64,000 bases of DNA from Streptomyces phaeolivaceus (GTDB lineage: Bacteria > Actinomycetota > Actinomycetes > Streptomycetales > Streptomycetaceae), in assembly GCF_009184865.1 (NCBI RefSeq), contig NZ_CP045096.1:806001-870000 (forward strand). The letters are read 5' to 3'. A program made the translations under genes and the position numbers. Each line of letters starts with the position of its first letter. Position 1 is the first letter of the stretch. The notes beneath the pieces were generated by a model. That model was not told where the DNA came from, ran no database searches, and saw nothing but the letters and a program-made list of their open reading frames with translations. Shown piece after piece: positions 58,873 to 64,000 of this stretch.

Positions 58873-61665
58873 TCAGAGCAGGCGCAGTTCGCGGGCGCGG
58901 CGTACGGCGTCGTTGCGGCGGTTGACGGCGAGTTTCCGGAAGACGCTCTTGAGGTGGGTCTTGACGGTGTTCACGGAGACGCAGAGGTCGGCGGCGATCT
59001 CCTCGGTGGACATCATGCGGTCCAGCCGGCGCAGCACATCGCGTTCGCGTCCGCTCAGTTCCTCCACGACCGGTGGCCGGTCCTCGGGGTGGGACGGCGG
59101 CCCGGGGGTGAGCCAGCCGGCCGCGAGGCCTCTCAGGGGCGGGGTGTCGAGGAGGGGGCGGAGCCAGCCGCCGGCCTCGGCGAAGGGGCGGCGCAGCCGT
59201 TCGCGCCGGGCCTCGTGGAGGGCCTGGGCGACGAGCCGGCGGACGGCGGCCGGTTCCCCGGCGGCGTGCGCGGCCTCGGCGCGGAGCAGCAGGGCCCGTA
59301 CGGTCACGGCGGGCCCGGTGTGGTGCTCGGGCAGTACGCCGTCCAGGAGGTCGAGTGCGGCGCGGGGTGTGCCCGCGGCCAGTCGGGCCCGTGCCTCGCC
59401 CACCGCGCACACCGGCTGGTGGCCGGGTACGGCGTGCAGCAGTGCGGCGGCCTCCTCGGGCCGGCCCCGGGCGAGCTGGGCGGCGGAGGCGACGAGGGCC
59501 GTGTGTCCCTCCGCCCAGGGGGAGGCGACATCGGCGGTCACGGTGGGTTGGGTCGCGGCCAGGGCCGCGCGGGTGTCGCCCTGGGCCAGCAGCAGGCGGG
59601 CGGTGGCGAGTGCCCGGCCCGCCTCCGTCACCGGGTCCCGCATGGCGGGGTGGGCGTCCGCCGCCGCGTCGAGGTGGGCGCGGGCCAGCCGCAGTTCGTC
59701 CCGGTCGACGGCGACGGCGGCCAGCACCAGCCGTCCGATGCCGAAGCCGGAGGGCTGGGGCAGGCTGTACCGCTCGGATACGGTCAGGGCGGCCATGGCC
59801 TTGCGTTCGGCCCGGCCGGGCCAGCCGTGCAGATAGTCGATGAGGGCGAGCCGGCCGAGGGAGTCCTCGCGGGGCAGTGCCGTCGAGGCGTCGCCGGTGC
59901 CGTCGGCGACCAGCGCCAGAGCGGCCCGCGCCTCCTCGTAGCGTCCGGCCCACAGCCGGGTGGACCCCAGGTGGGCCAGGAGCAGGGCGGTGAGTTCGGG
60001 GTGCTTGTCCAGGAGGTCGGCGGGGACCTGTTCGCGCAGTCGCTCGGCCGTTCCGGCCGCCTGCTCCGCCCGTCCCGGTGAGCCGGTCAGCCGGGCCGCC
60101 AGGGTCTCCAGCAGGAGGCAGCTGAGCCGGGCCGCCACCGGGCCGGGTTCGTCCTCGGCCTCCGCGCGGTCCTCCTGCGCCGCCAGGGTGCGTTCCGCGT
60201 GCCGCAGATGGGTCAGGCCCCGGTCGAGTTCGCGGTGGGACAGCTCACGGGCCGCCCGTACGAGGTGCGCGGCGGGGCTCGTCGCCTCGGGGCCCATGCC
60301 GGAGAACAGTTCGGTGAGGTCGTCGGAGCGCAGGCCCGTGAAGAGCCGGCCGATGGCGAGGTCGTCGACGAGGGCACCGGCGGTGAACTCCCAGTCCCCG
60401 GCGGCGGCGCCGTGGCCGAGCGTCTCCGTGAGGGTGCCCGAGCGGCGCAGCCACCGGGCGGCCCGGCGGTGGAGTTCGGGTTCCAGGCCGGGGCGGCGCA
60501 TCCGCAGATGGGCGCGGAGGATCTCCCCGAAGAGCGGGTGGAGCCGGTACCGGGCGTGCCCGAGGTCCTCGACGAACGCGTTCTCCCGGTGCAGGGCGGC
60601 GAGGATGCCGGCGGCGTCGGCGCGTTCCGTCAGGGCGTCCGCCAGCTCGGGGTGGAACCGGTCCAGGACGCTGACCCGCAGAAGGAGGTCCTGTGTCTCG
60701 GGGGGCTGCCGTTCGAGGACCTCCGCGAGCAGGAAGTCGGCGACGGCGGTGCGTTCGGCCTCGAACCGCTTCAGATATGTCTCCGGGTCCGGGCTCTCCC
60801 GCGCGGCCAGCGCGCACAGCCGCAGACCGGCGGCCCATCCCCGGGTGCGTTCCACGAGGGTCCGGGCGACCGGCACCGGGAGGCGCAGGCCGTGCAGGCC
60901 CAGCAGGACGGTCGCCTCCTCGGGGGTGAAGGCCAGCTCGGCGTTCCTGATCTCCGTCATGTCGCCGGCCGCCCGGTGGCGGTGCAGGGGCAGCAGCGGT
61001 TCGGTGCGGGTGACGAGGACCAGGCGCAGCCCCCGTGCCGCGTGGTGCAGGACGAACTCCAGCTGGTCCGCGATCTCCGGGTGGGTGACCCGGTCGTACT
61101 CGTCGAGCACCACGATCACGGGCCGCTCCCGGGCGCCGAGTTCCGCGGCGAGCCGGGTCAGCAGCGTCCGGTCCACCTGGCCGGCGTCGGCCGGGCAGCC
61201 GATCTCCGGCGGCAGGGGGACTCCGGCGGTGCGCAGGGCCTGGAGGAAGTAGGCCCAGAACATGCCGGGGCCCTGGTCGCCGGCCTCGGTGGTGAGCCAG
61301 GCGACGGGCCGGTCCCGTCCCGCCGCCCAGTCGGCGACGAGCAGGGTCTTGCCGGCGCCGGCGGCCCCGTTGACCATGGACAGCGGGGTGCGCAGGGCCT
61401 GGTCGAGGTGGTCGGTCAGGCGTTTTCTGCGGAAGAACGTGGCGGGCCTGGCCGGTACGGCGAACCGGGTGCGCAGGAACGGGTCGCCCTGGGGATCGGC
61501 GCAGGGGACGGCCGGCCCCGGACCACTCTCCTCGGACCCTGCCACGGCGTTCACCACCACTGGTCGACAGGACTTGGGCAGCGCTCCCCGTTCAGCATCC
61601 CAGTGTTCCCCCGCGCCTGCCCGCCGCACAGCCCGGGAGGCTCTGCGGCGCTCTTTGCGGAACAT
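58873..61665 (-). CDS. Large LuxR-family ATP-dependent regulator (MalT/LAL type)
   Basis: 930 residues (start uncertain). AAA-like STAND NTPase with Walker A NGAAGAGKT and Walker B VIVVLDEYDRV, a TPR-like helical middle, and a C-terminal LuxR HTH (LSGRERDVLRRLDRMMSTEE, IAADLCVSVNTVKTHLKSVFRKL). Such regulators are activated by a ligand plus ATP. The ATG at 61665 follows a GGGGGG tract; GTG codons at 61545-61560 would give a shorter protein beginning close to the conserved region. It is divergent from the amidohydrolase gene and may regulate it. Confidence 0.9.
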   Translation of the reverse strand: MFRKERRRASRAVRRAGAGEHWDAERGALPKSCRPVVVNAVAGSEESGPGPAVPCADPQGDPFLRTRFAVPARPATFFRRKRLTDHLDQALRTPLSMVNGAAGAGKTLLVADWAAGRDRPVAWLTTEAGDQGPGMFWAYFLQALRTAGVPLPPEIGCPADAGQVDRTLLTRLAAELGARERPVIVVLDEYDRVTHPEIADQLEFVLHHAARGLRLVLVTRTEPLLPLHRHRAAGDMTEIRNAELAFTPEEATVLLGLHGLRLPVPVARTLVERTRGWAAGLRLCALAARESPDPETYLKRFEAERTAVADFLLAEVLERQPPETQDLLLRVSVLDRFHPELADALTERADAAGILAALHRENAFVEDLGHARYRLHPLFGEILRAHLRMRRPGLEPELHRRAARWLRRSGTLTETLGHGAAAGDWEFTAGALVDDLAIGRLFTGLRSDDLTELFSGMGPEATSPAAHLVRAARELSHRELDRGLTHLRHAERTLAAQEDRAEAEDEPGPVAARLSCLLLETLAARLTGSPGRAEQAAGTAERLREQVPADLLDKHPELTALLLAHLGSTRLWAGRYEEARAALALVADGTGDASTALPREDSLGRLALIDYLHGWPGRAERKAMAALTVSERYSLPQPSGFGIGRLVLAAVAVDRDELRLARAHLDAAADAHPAMRDPVTEAGRALATARLLLAQGDTRAALAATQPTVTADVASPWAEGHTALVASAAQLARGRPEEAAALLHAVPGHQPVCAVGEARARLAAGTPRAALDLLDGVLPEHHTGPAVTVRALLLRAEAAHAAGEPAAVRRLVAQALHEARRERLRRPFAEAGGWLRPLLDTPPLRGLAAGWLTPGPPSHPEDRPPVVEELSGRERDVLRRLDRMMSTEEIAADLCVSVNTVKTHLKSVFRKLAVNRRNDAVRRARELRLL

Positions 61666-61679
61666 TGCCCCCCTATTGC

Positions 61680-61713
61680 TGTAGCGATTACCCCAATTGG
61701 AATGGACGCTACA
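61680..61713. promoter_or_regulatory. Nested dyads between the LuxR and amidohydrolase genes
   Basis: TGTAGCG (61680-61686) and CGCTACA (61707-61713) are perfect inverted arms; inside them CCAATTGG (61693-61700) is palindromic. This AT-richer patch lies 38 bp before the amidohydrolase start and just outside the LuxR start, so it is the likely operator region for both. Confidence 0.6.
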
Positions 61714-61751
61714 ACAAAGTCGGCGTCCGGGACCCCACAGGAGGCCAAGCC

Positions 61752-62811
61752 ATGACGAACACCCCCGGTCGGATCGATGTCCATCAGCACGCCGTACCGC
61801 CCTTCTACCGCGATCTCCTCGCCAAGGCGGGCATCGCCGAGGCGGGCATCGCCGAGGCGGGCGGGCGCGCGTTGCCGGACTGGAGCCCCGAGGCCGCGCT
61901 GGAGCTGATGGCGCTGCTGGGCACCGAGACGGCGATCCTGTCCGTGTCCACGCCGGGTACGGGTTTCCTCACCGACCCGGAGGAGGCGGTCGCCCTGGCC
62001 CGGCGGCTCAACGACCACGGCGCGTCGGTGGCCGCCGACCATCCGGGCCGCTTCGGTCTCTTCGCGACGCTGCCGAAGCCCGACCCGGTCGCGTCCGCCG
62101 CCGAGGCCGCCCGCGCGCTGGACGAGCTGGGCGCGGACGGGGTCACGCTGCTGGCCAACGACCAGAGTGTCTATCTGGGCGCGCCGCGGCAGGACCGGCT
62201 GTGGCGGGTCCTCGACGACCGTGCCGCCGTCGTCCTCGTCCACCCCGCCGACCTCCCGGGCCCGTCGGTCCCCGGTGTCCCGCCCTTCGCGGCGGACTTC
62301 CTGCTCGACACGTCCCGGGCGGCCTTCCTGCTGGTCCGCAACAAGATCGTCCGCGACCACCCGCGCATCCGGTTCGTCCTCAGCCACGGCGGCGGTTTCC
62401 TGCCGTACGCCTCCCACCGGATGGCCGCCGCGATCTCCGCCGGGACCGGCCGCAGCACCCTGGACGTCCTGGACGACTTCCGTGACATCTACTTCGACAC
62501 GGCCCTGTCCTCCAGCCCGGCCGCCCTGCCCAGCCTGCTCGCCTTCGCCCGCCCCGGGCACGTCCTGTTCGGCGGCGACTGGCCGTTCGCCCCCACCACC
62601 GCCGGGCAGTACTTCGCGACCGGCCTGGACAGGCGTCGACCCGGCCGCCCTCGCCGCGATCAACCGCGTCAACGCCGAGGCGCTCTTCCCCCGGCTGGCC
62701 GCTGCCCCCGTCGCCCGGCGGAGCGTCCCGGTCCCGGTGCGGCTGCGGCGGGCCGCCCGGCGCCGGGCGGCCCGTCTGCTCTTCGCGCTGGTCCAGCCGG
62801 GCTCCGGCTGA
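61752..62811 (+). pseudogene. ACMSD-like amidohydrolase_2 family gene with a frameshift near its end
   Basis: AGGAGG precedes ATG 61752. The product has the metal motif DVHQHAVPP (HxH), VLVHPAD, VLSHGGGFLPY and the catalytic-type Asp in LFGGDWPF, as in aminocarboxymuconate-semialdehyde decarboxylase relatives. At about 62630 (GGCCTGGACAGGCGTC) the frame changes: the expected ending, GVDPAALAAINRVNAEALFP, continues in another frame to a stop at 62811. One extra base explains it. All catalytic residues precede the shift, but the altered C-terminus would run about 120 unrelated residues. A sequencing error is possible. Neighbouring meta-cleavage genes suit its family. Confidence 0.8.
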
Positions 62812-62827
62812 GCCCCACCGGGGCGGG

Positions 62828-63847
62828 TCAGCCCCCGCTCTCCGCGCGGGCCACCAGGTCCAGCGCGACGTCCGTGATCATGTCCTCCTGGCCGCCGACC
62901 ATCCCGCGCCGGCCGACCTCGACGAGGATCGTGCGGGTGTCGAGGCCGTACCGGGCGGCGGCCGTCTCCGCGTGCCGGAGGAAGCTGGAGTAGACACCCG
63001 CGTAGCCGAGGCTCAGGGTCTCGCGGTCGACACGCACCTCACGGTCCTGGAGGGGACGTACGAGGTCGTCGGCGGCGTCCATCAGCGGGAACAGGTCGCA
63101 GGCGTGCTTCCAGCCCATCAGGTCGGCGACCGCCACGAACGCCTCCAGCGGGCAGTTGCCCGCCCCGGCCCCCTGCCCGGCGAGGGAGGCGTCGACACGT
63201 ACGGCACCGCTCTCGACCGCGACGACGGTGTTGGCCACACCGAGGGCGAGGTTGTGGTGGGCGTGGATGCCCAGCTCGGTGGCCGGGTCGAGGACGTCGC
63301 GGTAGGCGCGGAACCGGTCGCGTACGCCGTCCATGGTGAGCCGGCCGCCGGAGTCGGTGACATAGACGCAGTGGGCGCCGTAGGACTCCATCAGCTTGGC
63401 CTGGCGGGCCAGTTCGGCGGGTTCGGCCAGGTGGGACATCATCAGGAACCCGGCGACGTCCATGCCCAGGTCGCGGGCGGCGGAGATGTGCTGGGCGGAG
63501 ATGTCGGCCTCGGTGCAGTGGGTGGCGACCCGGACGCTGCGGATGCCGAGGGTGTACGCCTGCCGCAGATCGTGCAGGGTGCCGATGCCGGGGAGCAGCA
63601 GGGTCGTGGGCACCGCCCGCGCCGTGGCGCCGACGACGGCCTCGATCCACTCCCAGTCGGTGTGGGCGCCGACGCCGTAGTTGACGCTGGAGCCCGCCAG
63701 GCCGTCGCCGTGCGCGATCTCGATGGCGGCCACGCCCGCCGCGTCCAGGGCGGCGGCGATCGTGCGGGCCTGGTCGACGGTGTAGCGGTGCCGGACGGCG
63801 TGCATACCGTCCCGCAGGGTCACGTCCTGGACGTACAGACGGGTCAT
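62828..63847 (-). CDS. 4-hydroxy-2-oxovalerate aldolase (DmpG/BphI/HsaF type)
   Basis: 339-residue class-II aldolase that splits 4-hydroxy-2-oxoacids from meta-cleavage of aromatics or steroids into pyruvate and an aldehyde. Signature [18 protein letters not shown], metal His pair in HAHHNLALG, and [13 protein letters not shown] are present. Its ATG overlaps the stop of the upstream acetaldehyde dehydrogenase by four bases; the two enzymes form a channelling complex in known systems. Confidence 0.95.
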   Translation of the reverse strand: MTRLYVQDVTLRDGMHAVRHRYTVDQARTIAAALDAAGVAAIEIAHGDGLAGSSVNYGVGAHTDWEWIEAVVGATARAVPTTLLLPGIGTLHDLRQAYTLGIRSVRVATHCTEADISAQHISAARDLGMDVAGFLMMSHLAEPAELARQAKLMESYGAHCVYVTDSGGRLTMDGVRDRFRAYRDVLDPATELGIHAHHNLALGVANTVVAVESGAVRVDASLAGQGAGAGNCPLEAFVAVADLMGWKHACDLFPLMDAADDLVRPLQDREVRVDRETLSLGYAGVYSSFLRHAETAAARYGLDTRTILVEVGRRGMVGGQEDMITDVALDLVARAESGG

Positions 63848-64000
63848 CGGGCTGCCACCTCCGCGGCACGGTGGGCGGCCATGCGCTCGGCGGTGCGCAG
63901 CGCGGCCGAGGTCATGATGTCGAGGTTTCCGGCGTAGGCCGGGAGATAGTGCGCGGCTCCCTCCACTTCGAGGAAGACGGACACCTTGAGCGCCTCGCCC
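63844..64000 (-). CDS. Acetaldehyde dehydrogenase (acylating), C-terminal end (cut by window edge)
   Basis: The last about 51 residues, including [20 protein letters not shown] followed by [16 protein letters not shown], match the end of DmpF/MhpF/HsaG acylating aldehyde dehydrogenases. It converts the aldehyde released by the adjoining aldolase to acyl-CoA. Most of the gene lies beyond the right edge. Confidence 0.9.
   Translation of the reverse strand, partial: GEALKVSVFLEVEGAAHYLPAYAGNLDIMTSAALRTAERMAAHRAAEVAAR

Overview
The window is high-GC actinobacterial DNA and almost certainly from a Streptomyces chromosome. Evidence: very strong G/C bias at third codon positions, many GTG starts and one probable TTG start, ATGA/GTGA four-base overlaps between co-transcribed genes, and gene families typical of the genus (PucR, BlaI/M56, DUF4394, TerD, HdeD, SHOCT, DUF2252, LytR-CpsA-Psr, several P450s, many one-component regulators). 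I see no rRNA, tRNA, CRISPR array, prophage or insertion sequence.

Layout. 0-9.3 kb: pyruvate carboxylase (cut by the left edge), a membrane Ser/Thr kinase, a Tat-exported GH78 alpha-L-rhamnosidase and a second Ser/Thr kinase ending in a peptidoglycan-binding domain. 9.3-17.7 kb: an RpiR regulator, a complete OpuC-type quaternary-amine ABC importer and, divergent from it, a translationally coupled trio (ornithine-cyclodeaminase-like, histidine-ammonia-lyase-like with a disrupted MIO triad, amidohydrolase). 17.7-26.2 kb: a large secreted subtilase, a P450 lacking ExxR, a stand-alone trpF, a PucR regulator and a secreted DUF4394 protein. 26.2-31.2 kb: a BlaI/M56 locus; four 16-bp operators TCTACA-N4-TGTAGA link blaI to terD, an LCP ligase and a scrambled spo0M remnant. 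31.2-38.7 kb: small membrane and stress-type genes, several of which share a TCACCC-N5-GGGTGA palindrome about 100 bp upstream of their starts. 38.7-39.6 kb and 57.6-58.9 kb: two loci with the same promoter-plus-17-codon-leader architecture, resembling WblC/WhiB7-type antibiotic-response promoters; one controls a second infA copy plus a GNAT acetyltransferase, the other an alpha/beta hydrolase. 40.8-48.6 kb: a LacI-controlled sugar-acid uptake and catabolism cluster (solute-binding protein, two permeases, glucarate-dehydratase-like enzyme, Gfo/Idh/MocA oxidoreductase). 48.6-50.0 kb: a decayed two-component system fused to a hydrolase remnant. 50.3-56.6 kb: an IclR-controlled 3-oxoacid CoA-transferase, a P450 with a SnoaL-like gene, and two TetR regulators. 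58.9-64 kb: a large LuxR/MalT-type regulator, a frameshifted ACMSD-like amidohydrolase, and the start of a meta-cleavage module (4-hydroxy-2-oxovalerate aldolase and acetaldehyde dehydrogenase).

The window is unusually rich in broken genes: three apparent single-base frameshifts, two gene chimeras or collapses, and several fragments without their 5' ends. Either this is a decaying accessory stretch or the assembly carries local errors; read evidence would decide. The most interesting signals are the shared regulatory elements and the MIO-deficient lyase next to a betaine-type importer.
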